From the NCBI GenBank assembly GCA_013339895.1, contig JABACO010000070.1, positions 92,001-156,000 on the forward strand: a stretch of DNA of 64,000 bases. The letters run 5' to 3'. This document shows, piece by piece, positions 1-8,884 of the stretch. Both the position numbers and the translations under genes were made by a program. The DNA is from Ephydatia muelleri (taxonomy: Eukaryota > Porifera > Demospongiae > Spongillida > Spongillidae). Numbering within the stretch: the stretch's first letter is position 1; every line of letters starts with the position of its first letter. The notes below the pieces were generated by a model, which had not been told where the DNA came from, made no database searches, and saw nothing but the letters and a program-made list of their open reading frames with translations.

Positions 1-117
1 CTGAGAACATTTATTTATGTAGCGATCTCTGCTTGGAGGATTGCACATAATTGCTGCTAAGCAGTGCCTATAGTATGTAAAGGTTTTATGACTTAGGGTA
101 GATAGTTTGCTCCCTAT
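1..117 (-). pseudogene. 3' part of a transposon-like gene, cut off by the LTR insertion
   Basis: On the minus strand 117..1 reads openly and carries HCLAAIMCNPP. This continues the reading frame that ends at 4440 with HQNTKLM; removing 118-4439 and one CTAT copy joins the two without a frameshift. The order matches an uncharacterised protein family common in cnidarian and sponge genomes (MPGxKD, LRPKxCV, GSSxTHSVCVC, HQNxKLM, CLAxxxCNPP), usually regarded as transposon-derived. Function is unknown. The gene runs off the left edge of the window. Confidence 0.6.
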
Positions 118-216
118 TGTCAGGGTTCACGACCTACCACCCTGACAAAGGATGAAAAGAGACTGAATAGCGGGAGCCTCCAGGTCTAGAATGACGTTAA
201 TGCGGACCTTATGCTA
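118..216 (+). repeat. Truncated 5' LTR (99 bp)
   Basis: 99 bp matching 4233-4331 with one visible difference (tctaga versus tctaca). It starts TGTCAGGGT; with ACCCTGACA at 139-147 this makes a 9-bp stem and 12-nt loop. After 216 the sequence jumps into the 3' part of the protease region, so the rest of the LTR, the leader and gag are deleted. Confidence 0.7.
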
Positions 217-239
217 GGAACAAGTTTCTGAAGAAATGC

Positions 240-638
240 GTGGCAGTACAATGTGTACATGGCGACGAGGTCTCTTACCCTCTGGCCAAAGTAGAAGTGG
301 TAGTCGACGGCAAGAGCTACCTGGTGGAGGCTGCCATAGTGAAGAAGCTACCGAAGTCAGTTCTACTCGGAAGAGATGTTCCGGAACTGGTGCGCATTGG
401 TAACCCAGAGGAGGCGTTGGCAGCTATGACACGGGCTCAAGCCAAGCGGAAGAGAGAAGAGGAAGAAAGTGAATTGGAAAAGGAGAAAGATTCTGGTGTG
501 AAGTGCAGAAGTTTGACACCAGTGCCTGAGACGGTCAAGGAAAAGTTGCTTCCTGGACCTGTAGGACCCGAAGACGACGGGTTGGAGAGAAGTACGGTTA
601 TTGAACCTGGACAGTCGGAGGATACCAATCCCCCGTAG
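240..638 (+). pseudogene. Retropepsin C-terminal part and linker of the 118-4439 element
   Basis: An open frame whose first half has the C-terminal retropepsin pattern (a VVVDGKSYLVEAAIV strand region, then LPKSVLLGRDVPEL, with the ILG/LLG box). The catalytic DT/SG motif is not present because the upstream part is deleted. The second half is a charged Lys/Glu-rich linker, normal between protease and the next pol domain. It ends about 10 bp before the integrase-side frame. Expected role in an intact element: cutting the Gag-Pol polyprotein. Confidence 0.5.
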
Positions 639-647
639 GACGGAGCA

Positions 648-2151
648 GTGGAGATCATCGTTAACGATGGTGATCTGGGAGTCGATGAGAAGGACTTACG
701 GGAGTTGCAACTGGAGGATGAGACCCTGGGAGCTGTACGAGAGTCCGCAAAGCAACCGTCGAACGCTGGGAACTACTGGTTTTATGAAGAAGACGGTCTT
801 CTTTATCGTCATTGGCACCCAAGAGAGGAAGGAGAGGAGTTAGGCATCGAGCAACTGATCATCCCGAAGCAACATCGGGAGGCTGTTCTCAGGTTGGCTC
901 ATGAGATACCACTTGCAGGACATTTGGGGAAGAAATACCACTTGCAGGACATTTGGGGAAGAAAAAGACAGTTGAGCGAATCTTGCAACGATTCTACTGG
1001 CCGACATTGTATCGGGATGTAGCGGAATGGTGCAGAACATGTGAGCAGTGCCAGAAACATTCAGCAGTCAAGAATCTTCGAGCACCCTTAGTTCCACTAC
1101 CAGTGATTGAGGAGCCGTTTACGAGGATTGCCATGGATATTGTCGGGCCTTTGCCGCGAAGTAGCACAGGAAACAAGTACATACTTGTGTGCGATTATGC
1201 TACTCGCTACCCGGAAGCAATACCCATGAGGACAGTCGATGCTGAGCATGTGGTAGAGGAGCTGGTGACTATGTTCGCACGTGTCGGAGTGCCGAGGGAA
1301 ATCCTAACGGACCAAGGGACAAACTTCATGTCCAAATTATTGGCTGAGCGGTACAACCTGCTGCACATACATCCAATAAGAACTAGCCCTTACCACCCGC
1401 AGACGGACGGGACGGTCTTGTCGAAAGGTTTAATGGAACATTGAAATCTATGCTTCGCAAGACTGCACTGGAGGGGAAAGACTGGGACAAACTACTGCCG
1501 TATCTGCTGTTTGCCTACCGAGAAGTACCGCAGGCAACTACAGGCTTCTCCCCATTTGAGTTGATGTATGGGCGACATGTAAGAGGGCCGCTCGACAAAT
1601 TGAAGGAAACCTGGAAGGCTAGCAAGCGTAGTGGTGAAAGCGTCATATCCTACGTCTTGACGGTACAGCAGAAGCTTGCAATGATGTCGGAGCTAGTCAG
1701 TGACAACTGCAAGGAAGCTCAGATGACGCAGAAAAGATGGTATGATCAGAGTGCAAGGAAGAGGGAATTCATGGAGGGAGATCAGGTGCTAGTTCTACTG
1801 CCCACTGTGACCAACAAACTTATGGCGAAATGGCAAGGGCCTTATTGTGTCAAAGCCAAAGTTACACCGGTGACGTATGAAATCGACATGAGTGACAAGA
1901 AGAAGCGGCAGCGAATATTCCACGTCAACATGTTGAAGGGATGGAATACTCCTACGACGGTGTGTTTAGCAGCTGAAGAAATGGAAGATGGGGGAAGAAA
2001 TCCCATTGTGGAAGGAGGAGTCGGAGGAGCCGAAGATAAACGAGAAGCTAACACAGAAGCAGAAGAAAGAACTGGATGCGTTAAGGACCGAATTTGGAGA
2101 TGTAATGAGCGATCTTCCAGGCAAGACAGAAATGGTGGAACACAGGATTGA
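648..2151 (+). pseudogene. Integrase (H2C2 zinc finger, rve core, C-terminal domain), frameshifted
   Basis: The integrase is spread over three frames. The zinc finger has HEIPLAGHLG followed by CRTCEQC. The core has the three acidic positions: D in MDIVGPLP, D in LTDQGTNF, and E in VERFNGTLK, the last only after a frame change near 1420. The 1441-2151 frame continues with LLFAYREVPQATTGFSPFEL and a GPY-like domain (KWQGPYCVKAKV). A perfect 29-bp tandem duplication (907-935, 936-964) breaks the frame in the zinc finger. The domain lies upstream of RT, opposite to most Ty3/gypsy elements. Intact integrase would insert the cDNA into the host genome; this copy cannot. Confidence 0.8.
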
Positions 2152-3497
2152 GACTGGAGATGCGAAACCAGTGAGGTTACCACCATATCGCTTACCTCAT
2201 GCCTATCGGGACATCGAAGAAGGAGCTGGAAGAGATGGAAAAGCATGGAATCATTGAAAAATCCTCGAGTGACTGGTCATCTCCGATAGTGCTGGTAAAA
2301 AAGAAAGACAGAACATTGCGTTTCTGCACTGATTTCCGTAGACTTAACAGCGTATCTAAGACTGATGCTTATCCAATGCCCCGTGTTGATGATCTGCTCG
2401 ACGAGTTGGGACAAGCAAGGTTCATCAGTACGTTAGACCTAACTAAAGGATACTGGCAAGTTCCAGTGGAGAAGACAGCCCAAGCGAAAACGGCATTCAG
2501 GACTCCCTTTGGATTATACCAGTTCCGAAGGATGCCCTTTGGATTACAGGGAGCTCCTTCAACCTTTCAGAAGATGATGGACAGCCTGCTGGTAGGAATG
2601 CAAGACTTTGCAACTGCCTACCTAGATGATTTGGTCATTTTCAGCCGCAGTTGGCCGGAGCACATGTTACTGCTGCAAAAGCTGAGGGAAGCTGATCTTA
2701 CAGTGAAGCAGAAAAAGTGTCAACTAGCGATGTCACGATGCTCATACCTTGGTCATGTGGTAGGGGAGGGGCTCGTGCGGCCTGAACATTCCAAGGTTGA
2801 TTCCGTGAAGCAGTTCCAGGTACCCACTACAAAGTCCGATGTAAGAACTTTCCTCGGACTAACTGGATATTACAGAAAGTTTATCCAAGAGTATGCTGAA
2901 ATTGCTGCCCCGTTGACAGATTTGACGAGAAAGAACGCTCCAAACCATGTGCAGTGGACTGCAGAGTGCGATAGTGCCTTCAACCGACTGAAGGACTGTC
3001 TATGTTGCGAGCCGATTTTGAGATCTCCCGACTTCTCCCTACCGTTTGTACTACAAACAGATGCCTCCGGACGGGCCATTGGAGCTGTGTTGAGCCAAGT
3101 TGGTGGAGACGATGAAGAGCACCCGGTTGCGTACTATAGCAGAAAGCTACTGCCTCGAGAGGAAAAATACTCCACAGTGGAAAAAGAATGTTTGGCGATT
3201 ATCCTGGGTATCCAGACGTTTCGGGTGTACCTACTGGGTCGTCCCTTCGTGATACAGACTGACCATCGGTCACTGGAATGGCTGGATCGCCTCAAAGAGA
3301 ATAACGGGAGACTAACTCGCTGGAGCCTGGCTCTTCAACCGTATCAATACTCCGTCCAGTATCGGACTGGTCAGAAAAACGGAAATGCTGACGCGCTATC
3401 CCGGTACTTTGTTGACGCGACTAGTGAGTCGAAGGAGGAGGTGGAAGGAGTGTCAGGGAAGCCAGCCAGTCCTAAAGGTCCGGAGTGCAACAATTGA
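1988..3497 (+). pseudogene. Reverse transcriptase and RNase H, gypsy type, frameshifted at the N-terminus
   Basis: The RT starts in the 1988-2257 frame (HRIETGDAKPVRLPPYRLP) and moves to the 2199-3497 frame before SSDWSSPIVLVKKKD. Clear motifs follow: FCTDFRRLNSVSKTDAYPMP, LDLTKGYWQVPV, FGLQGAPSTFQ, the catalytic YLDD box and YLGHVVGEG. RNase H follows with QTDASGRAIGAVLS, YSTVEKECLAII, TDHRSLEWL and GNADALSRY. From SSDW onward 430 residues are open, so both catalytic centres look intact here. No chromodomain or env-like frame follows. Confidence 0.85.
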
Positions 3498-3509
3498 GAG
3501 ACAGTAACC

Positions 3510-3740
3510 TGTCAACAAGGCTGCATTCAGAAGGTTGAACTAAAGTGTTGTAATATGAACTTGAGGTTAAAGTTAGTGATATGTGTATGTATATATAAGC
3601 ATGCACGTATGTTGGAAATATAGATGAACATGATGTTCTCTGAGCTATTGGCCTGCATTAATGTATACTGCTGCCGTGTAGTATAGTTTTGGTGGTCTAC
3701 AGCGTCGGCACGATAGCACGTTACTATACGGTCCTCTACA
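3510..3740 (+). repeat. LTR-like segment inside the 118-4439 element
   Basis: Directly after the RNase H stop comes a non-coding block with a TATA-like stretch (tatatataag, 3591-3600) that ends in CTCTACA two bases before a primer-binding site. The left edge is uncertain: TGTCAACA at 3510 and TGTTGTAA at 3546 are both possible. This is the layout of a 5' LTR, yet it lies 3' of pol. It differs in sequence from the terminal LTR pair at 118 and 4233. Confidence 0.5.
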
Positions 3741-3742
3741 TT

Positions 3743-3760
3743 TGGTGGCAGCGGTGGGAT
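3743..3760 (+). other. Primer-binding site matching tRNA-Leu
   Basis: TGGTGGCAGCGGTGGGAT is complementary to the 3' end (with CCA) of the animal tRNA-Leu(AAG) type. It lies two bases after an LTR-like CA end, the usual spacing for first-strand priming. Its position downstream of RNase H is abnormal. Confidence 0.65.
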
Positions 3761-4232
3761 CCATCCCTGACAGTTGTGCAGGGAGACCCATGGATCCAGA
3801 AGTGAGTCACTGTCGTGATGGGACTGATTGAGGTGGACCTATGAAGGAAGGCTGGCAGCGTATCCAAAAGCGGTAGACCTGAGGTAGCCGGCTAGAGAGA
3901 GAAGGCTAGCGGTACTCAAGAGTGGAGAACCTGAGGATGCATGGTGCAGCTGTTCCCGAGCGTGGGAAGACCATCGGTTGCCATCAGGCATGGAACGGGC
4001 GGAGTGACGGTGCGGCGCGGAAAGATGTATGTGATCATGAACGGGCGCTGAAGAGGTACGACTGATGAGGGCGATAGGAATACGCAATCGACAAATGGCG
4101 TTGTTTGTCGCAGGAGAAGGATATAGGCTAAGGAATGTGATAGACTGGAGGTCTCCGATGATATCAGAAGCAGACGTAGGCCGGTGTGAGCGTTCGACAA
4201 ATGATATTTGTCGCAGGAGAAGAAGTGGGAAG
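3761..4232 (+). other. Leader-like non-coding stretch between PBS and 3' LTR
   Basis: 470 bp without a convincing protein on either strand. It would fit a retroelement 5' leader following the PBS at 3743. The short motif caaatg...ttgtcgcaggagaag occurs twice (about 4091 and 4199), suggesting an internal duplication. No gag domain was recognised. Confidence 0.35.
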
Positions 4233-4439
4233 TGTCAGGGTTCACGACCTACCACCCTGACAAAGGATGAAAAGAGACTGAATAGCGGGAGCCTCCAGGT
4301 CTACAATGACGTTAATGCGGACCTTATGCTATAAATAATGTGTACTGTGCACGTATTCTTGGGTCTGGTGCGGTGATGGAAATCTAGCAGTTGGGAGGAA
4401 GGAGCGGCGCGCAGGCTGCGGCTAGATTGATCCTTCACA
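4233..4439 (+). repeat. 3' LTR of the 118-4439 element
   Basis: 207 bp, TGTCAGGG to TTCACA. The first 99 bp repeat 118-216. A TATA box (ctataaata, about 4329-4337) follows directly, where a U3/R boundary is expected. The CTAT target duplication at 4440-4443 confirms the right edge. Confidence 0.65.
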
Positions 4440-4684
4440 CTATAAACATCAATTTTGTATTCTGGTGCAGGGTACAAACACACACCGAATGTGTCTCACT
4501 GGACCCCACCAAAACACATTCTTTAGGCCTTAATAATTCAAATGTTGAGAAACCTACCTTGATGCTGGGATGAAGACTCTTGAATTGTTCATATAATTCT
4601 TTTAGACTGCAAGCATAGAAGTAACCTTTTCTGTTGGCACTCCTTCTGCAGTTACGACTGACACAGTCTTTCCTTCCAGGCATC
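4440..4684 (-). pseudogene. Middle part of the transposon-like gene, between two insertions
   Basis: Minus strand 4684..4440 encodes RKDCVS, then LKELYEQFKSLHPSIKVGFS, LRPKECVLVGSS and THSVCVCTLHQNTKLM. These blocks belong to the uncharacterised metazoan transposon-like family named at 1-117. The 5' side joins the exon at 5201-5381 (ending SRVMPG) once the 4685-5200 insertion is removed; the 3' side joins 117..1. The frame stays open within the block, so the gene was probably intact until the insertions. Confidence 0.65.
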
Positions 4685-4694
4685 CAGTGGCGTA

Positions 4695-4745
<51 letters not shown>

Positions 4746-5073
4746 TCAGGGGGCTCGGGCACCCCCTCCATCTCAAGAATGAATACAATTAAAGAATGAA
4801 TAAATTAAAAACGACAATTAAGTTCATTCGCGGCGCGCTTGTGAAGTGCTTGAGCACCCCCTTGGTCAAAATTGTAACCGTTTATAATTAACGATTAACG
4901 ATAAAGTATTTTCTTTGTGCCAAACAAAGGTATTGCCCCCCCCACTTTTCGTATCGGACCTGAAGCGAATTGCCCCCCCCCCCCCCCCCCCCCCCCACTT
5001 TTCGTATCGGACCTGAAACGAATTGCCCCCCCCCCCCCCCTCCCCCACTTTTCGTATCGGACCTGAAGCGAAT

Positions 5074-5104
<31 letters not shown>

Positions 5105-5200
5105 CACTTTTCGTATCGGACCTGAAGTGGACTGCCCCCCCCCCCCCCCCCCCACTTTTCGTATGGGGCCTGACCTTAAGCACCCCCCTCACTGAAATCC
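4685..5200. mobile_element. 516-bp insertion with poly-G and (C-tract + 30-bp unit) repeats
   Basis: The insertion is flanked by a near-perfect 9-bp direct repeat, ccaggcatc (4676-4684) and cctggcatc (5201-5209), and splits the minus-strand gene frame. It starts CAGTGGCGTATTTAGG, a common start of small invertebrate repeats, followed by 45 G (4699-4743). From 4934 to 5190 there are about five copies of an acttttcgtatcggacctg unit separated by C-runs of up to about 30. It is non-coding; the long Gly/Pro reading frames here come only from the homopolymers. Class uncertain (SINE-like or MITE). Confidence 0.55.
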
Positions 5201-5760
5201 CCTGGCATCACTCTGCTAATTTCATCACTGAGATACTTAGCCAAAGCCTGCTCCTCGATTATTGGAGAAAGGGTCTTACCTGGTTTAGGATTTTGACTGG
5301 AAAGAATGCCCTTCTGCTGGACAAGCTTTTCCCCTAGCTCTCTAGCCAGGATGCACCTTATTTCTTCACAATCCTTCTAACAGACTAGCTTTTGGGCAGA
5401 AAGGTAAGAATTTTCACCTTATCGCTGCGTTCACTGAAGAGTGAAACTTTTCTTTCAGCTGTCCTATGATTTCAGATTCTGTATTCTGAATAGCCCAACT
5501 ACCTTCACTGCTGCTACTCGCAACTGATCACTTGTTCTGTACTGAAGTCAATGGCTGCATCAAAACTGTCCTGTTTCCACACTCATTTCAGCTGGAGCTA
5601 TTACTACTTCAGACGCCTCTGCACTCTCTGGCACACTCATTTCAACAGGGACTGGCACTACATCAGATAGTACTTGCATAACAGTCTTTTCGCTTGTTAC
5701 AGCAGTAGATGTGCTAGCACCATGCAGAATTTTCAGGCATGCAGTCACTCACTGGAACAT
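5201..5760 (-). pseudogene. 5' exons of the transposon-like gene
   Basis: Exon 5201-5381 follows a ctgttag acceptor and encodes CEEIRCILARELGEKLVQQ, GKTLSPIIEEQ and YLSDEISRVMPG, all in frame with the 4684 block. An upstream exon (about 5422-5530) encodes ESEIIGQLKEKFHSSVN and ends at a GTGAAA donor. Further right, 5748-5560 has two copies of a VEMSV-containing Pro/Glu/Ser-rich segment that may be another exon. The function of the family is unknown; it is probably a transposon protein. Confidence 0.5.
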
Positions 5761-7020
5761 CTTCACTTGGACGCTTGTAAATCCTTAGACGACAGAAGAA
5801 ATCTTATGCTCAGATGTCAGCTGCAATGATGGGAACTTCTAAATCAGCGTATTTGGAACACGCCTCAAATTGTAAGGACCACCAGATGTTCTTTTCTTCT
5901 TATGACACGAGATTTCCTGTTGAATCCAAGCGCCTTTTATACATGTACACGTATTTTCGCATCGATCGGCGTGCGTGTGCTGCGCCCTGCGCTACTATTT
6001 ACGTAGCGTCTCCTCCTTTAATGCACGGTATATGAATACTGGTCAGTTGTAGAGTATCATGGTGGCACATGATTCACCTGCACATTCTGTCATTATTTTG
6101 AGCGCCACCTACACTGTACCTGCACCACGTCCACTATGCTTCCTCCCCAAGACAGATGGAACTGTTTATTAGTGTGCACGTGTAATCGGTTTCCGATCCC
6201 TCTCTCAATAATGTATGATCTATTGCCCGCCACGCTGATATACATGTACATAAAAATGCAAATGCAATTTCGACCGTGAAGCATTCAATCAATTTCAATG
6301 CATACAAAGTCCCAGTTTAGCATTGGAAAAGCCCCATCTAAGATAAAGAAGAATACAATGAACAAGCAAATAAAAGGAAAAAGAAATTGATCATACACTG
6401 CAGCTGTATGCTGTGCAATGGGAAGTACACGGTATATCGTATAATAATGTGGTACAATGTATAACATCAATTGGCAATGCAATATTTTGCTGTTATTTTC
6501 AAATGCTAGAAATAAAATAGGAGGTACACACTCTGCCTGGAACGGAGGCTTAATGTAAATATTCTGACAATTGTGCAGATAATGAAATTGGTTCCAGCCA
6601 ATGTAAAGTAATGTACACGTACAGTATAGTAGATTCAACAGGTGTAAGCATTTGCTGACAGCACATAGAAATATAACGATTTGATGCATGTGTAACGAGC
6701 TGAGTATGCACTAAGTATATGTCACACCTGCGCTCTGCGTAACAAAACTTGTTTATTTGCCGGTGCTGGAGTTCACGCATCCTATTCATGCTTTGCAGCT
6801 CAAGTTCTTAAAAACACCAGACGCGAAAAAGAATAAAAAGCATAATCCTAATACTCGAATACATATCCCTCACTACAACTTTTTAGACTTTAGTCGTTAA
6901 CAAACAGACAAACATTCATAATTTGAATGAATCACACAAAAGTATCTTATGTGCGGCAAGCAATATGCACCGCATGTATTGCAATTAATTAAAGCAACAT
7001 TTAACACCTTTCTGCTCACA
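5761..7020. other. AT-rich stretch with no recognised gene
   Basis: Only short open frames without recognisable motifs. The stretch is AT-rich between about 6300 and 7020. I see no repeat structure here. Confidence 0.5.
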
Positions 7021-7027
7021 CTGAAAA

Positions 7028-7035
7028 ATTTATTC
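7028..7035 (-). terminator. Polyadenylation signal (AATAAA, minus)
   Basis: tttatt on the plus strand reads AATAAA on the minus strand about 45 bp downstream of the stop at 7078, the right spacing for the 3' end of the exon above it. Confidence 0.5.
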
Positions 7036-7077
7036 GCATGAAATGACAATTTCTCTTCCTGTAAGACCCTGTAAGAA

Positions 7078-7508
7078 TTACAATTCCATGAGCGGTTCCC
7101 TCAAAACATTCTCCGTCATACTCACTTCTCTGCAGATATGACTTGACTTCTCATCTCCCATCGTCTCAAAGTTGTTGTCAGTTGGAAACTTTGAAAGAGG
7201 AATAGTTGGTTCAATATTGCTTGCATTCATAACCACTGGCATGCAAACGCTTCTAATGGCTGTGGTACTATTGTACATTACTGTGGCCAAACACACGATC
7301 AGAGACAAACTGATAAGAGATGCAACAGTGATGCCAAGATGTTGAACACTTGAATCAGTTGACAGAATGTATGAAACTGTGCTGGTGAGAATGGCATAGT
7401 TCAGCATGTAAAGCGAGTCAGAATTAGTCCAGTTATAAAACTCTACAAAGAACCACTTCATCTTACTGTCCTCCGTGAGACATCCAGCTCCACTAATGGT
7501 TTGATGTG
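7078..7508 (-). CDS. Terminal exon of a single-pass membrane protein
   Basis: The minus strand reads open from a ttgtccag acceptor at about 7509 to the stop at 7078. The exon begins CPGSHQTISGAGCLTED, contains possible N-glycosylation sites (NWTNSD, YNST), then one hydrophobic helix (around LGITVASLISLSLIVCLATV) followed by a roughly 60-residue polar tail. This fits a type I receptor: extracellular end, membrane anchor, cytoplasmic tail. The family was not recognised. Upstream exons should lie to the right but were not found before the gypsy remnant at 8330, so the gene may be interrupted. An AATAAA follows the stop. Confidence 0.5.
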
Positions 7509-8330
7509 AGCCTGGACAAATAGGAAGATTAGCAATAGGATTGAATGGAAGTAAATGAGCAAATAGGGACAGTCAGCTGTAGAATGGAGTTGGAACATAG
7601 CTTTACAGGACTAGGGGAGGAGATTAACTAACCACTTGTACTTTGTACTCAAGCTCACAATCATTTTTTTTTCACACTGTCAATCAAACAGTAGACAGCC
7701 TGCATAATGACCACAGTGCACATTTTACCACATTTCATAATTGCATTGATCTTAATACCACAGTGGTTGAATACCAACTGATGGCATTGTACATGTAAGC
7801 CAGCTCATGCAGCAAAAGGTCGCAGCATGCAGTCACTTTGGGAAAATCTCTAACACAAACACATGCACATGGCTCTATGTCGTATGCCCCAACGTACGTA
7901 TGCCAGTGTGCCCCGTATTGCCAGGCTTGGCCTAATACATAAAACCATGCCTAAGCCCTTCCTATATCCGAACGCCCTTCTCCAAAAGCTTTGTCAATGT
8001 ATGGGTGCGTCTGTATGTGCGTGTCACAAAGGGCGGATTGCGTTTGTAATGATGGTGGATTGAAAGTTGGGTAGTATGCATGTACAAGCCTTCTTATAGG
8101 CATACATGCATAAATGCAAGCGTATTGGTACACACACAGAGTGTAATACGCACTAAAGTAACTGACCTTGTAAATGAATAAAAAAGTGACTTGAAGTGTT
8201 AGTAATAAATATTTTGCAGAAATTATGAAGTGAGCTGTTATTGAGATATCTGCGTTAATTTATGTATTAACGTTACCGTGATGCTTATTAATTTTTCCAA
8301 ATGGGAGTGAGGGTGTTACAAGAGTAGCGC
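7509..8330. other. No recognised gene
   Basis: Short frames only. Possible intron or intergenic DNA upstream of the membrane-protein exon. Confidence 0.4.
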
Positions 8331-8339
8331 CAATATGGC

Positions 8340-8484
8340 ATTGGCCGCCGTTTTTAATAGTAATCATTGAATCATGAGCACCAACGATCATTATAATATA
8401 AATCCTCCAGGTTTATCACTGACCAATAAGGTTTGATTGTAGAGGGAAGTTTATGCTTCTCTGGCCAACCAAATTTGGTATATT
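8340..8484 (-). pseudogene. Gypsy pol fragment left of the nested transposon
   Basis: Minus strand from 8484 encodes KFGWPEKHKLPSTIKPYWSV, the linker between RNase H and integrase typical of one gypsy lineage. It continues the frame that stops at 13235 (ITETLIKY), so the two pieces were one gene before the 8485-13234 insertion. A stop follows soon after, and integrase is not found further left. Confidence 0.6.
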
Positions 8485-8682
8485 TGTTACGACCCGATTT
8501 AAAACCTGACCCGCTTTAAAGCCGGCCGCCCGTTTTAAAGCCGGTCAACCCGTTTTAAAGCCGGTCGACCGGCTTTAAAACCGGTCAACCGCCTTTAAAA
8601 CCCATATGCAAAATTGACCCGCTTTAAAGCGGGTCGACCGGCTTTAAAACGGGTCGAGCGGTTTTAAAACCGGCCAACCAGA
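8485..8682 (+). repeat. Left terminal inverted repeat with palindromic subterminal array
   Basis: At least eight repeats of the form ccgctttaaagc, gttttaaagccggtc or accggctttaaaa in alternating orientation, after TGTTACG. Such arrays are likely transposase-binding sites. Confidence 0.65.
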
Positions 8683-8884
8683 TTACAGCCTCCCTTTCTA
8701 GCTGTACACATGTACATTCAAATCTTATAACCATGTATATTTATTTGAAATCACTTGCATAACAGCATCAGCCTCCAAAGTAGAAAGCAAATAAATATCA
8801 ATACCATTGAATGCCAACTGATAAATAGAACAAAATAAATAAGTCACAGGTTCATGACATCAGAGATGGTGACAAGCATGCGGG

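Larger units (their letters stand above)
118..4439 (+). mobile_element. Ty3/gypsy-type LTR retrotransposon with PR-INT-RT-RH order, rearranged and defective
   Basis: The element is bounded by CTAT direct repeats at 114-117 and 4440-4443 and interrupts the reading frame of another transposon-like gene, so the ends are well fixed. It begins TGTCAGGG and ends TTCACA. The internal order is end of protease (240-638), integrase (about 890-1960), reverse transcriptase (about 2130-2850), RNase H (about 3030-3410). Integrase before RT is the Ty1/copia order, but the RT and RNase H motifs are gypsy-like; this combination is known from Gmr1-type elements. Gag and the protease active site are missing. 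Several frameshifts (near 935, 1420, 2000 and 2210) make it non-functional. A second LTR-like block with a primer-binding site lies inside at 3510-3760. Confidence 0.75.

Noticed and set aside
4866..5192. Long Gly- or Pro-rich reading frames
   Set aside because: They come only from C/G homopolymers of the inserted repeat; several frames are open at once and none has other features.
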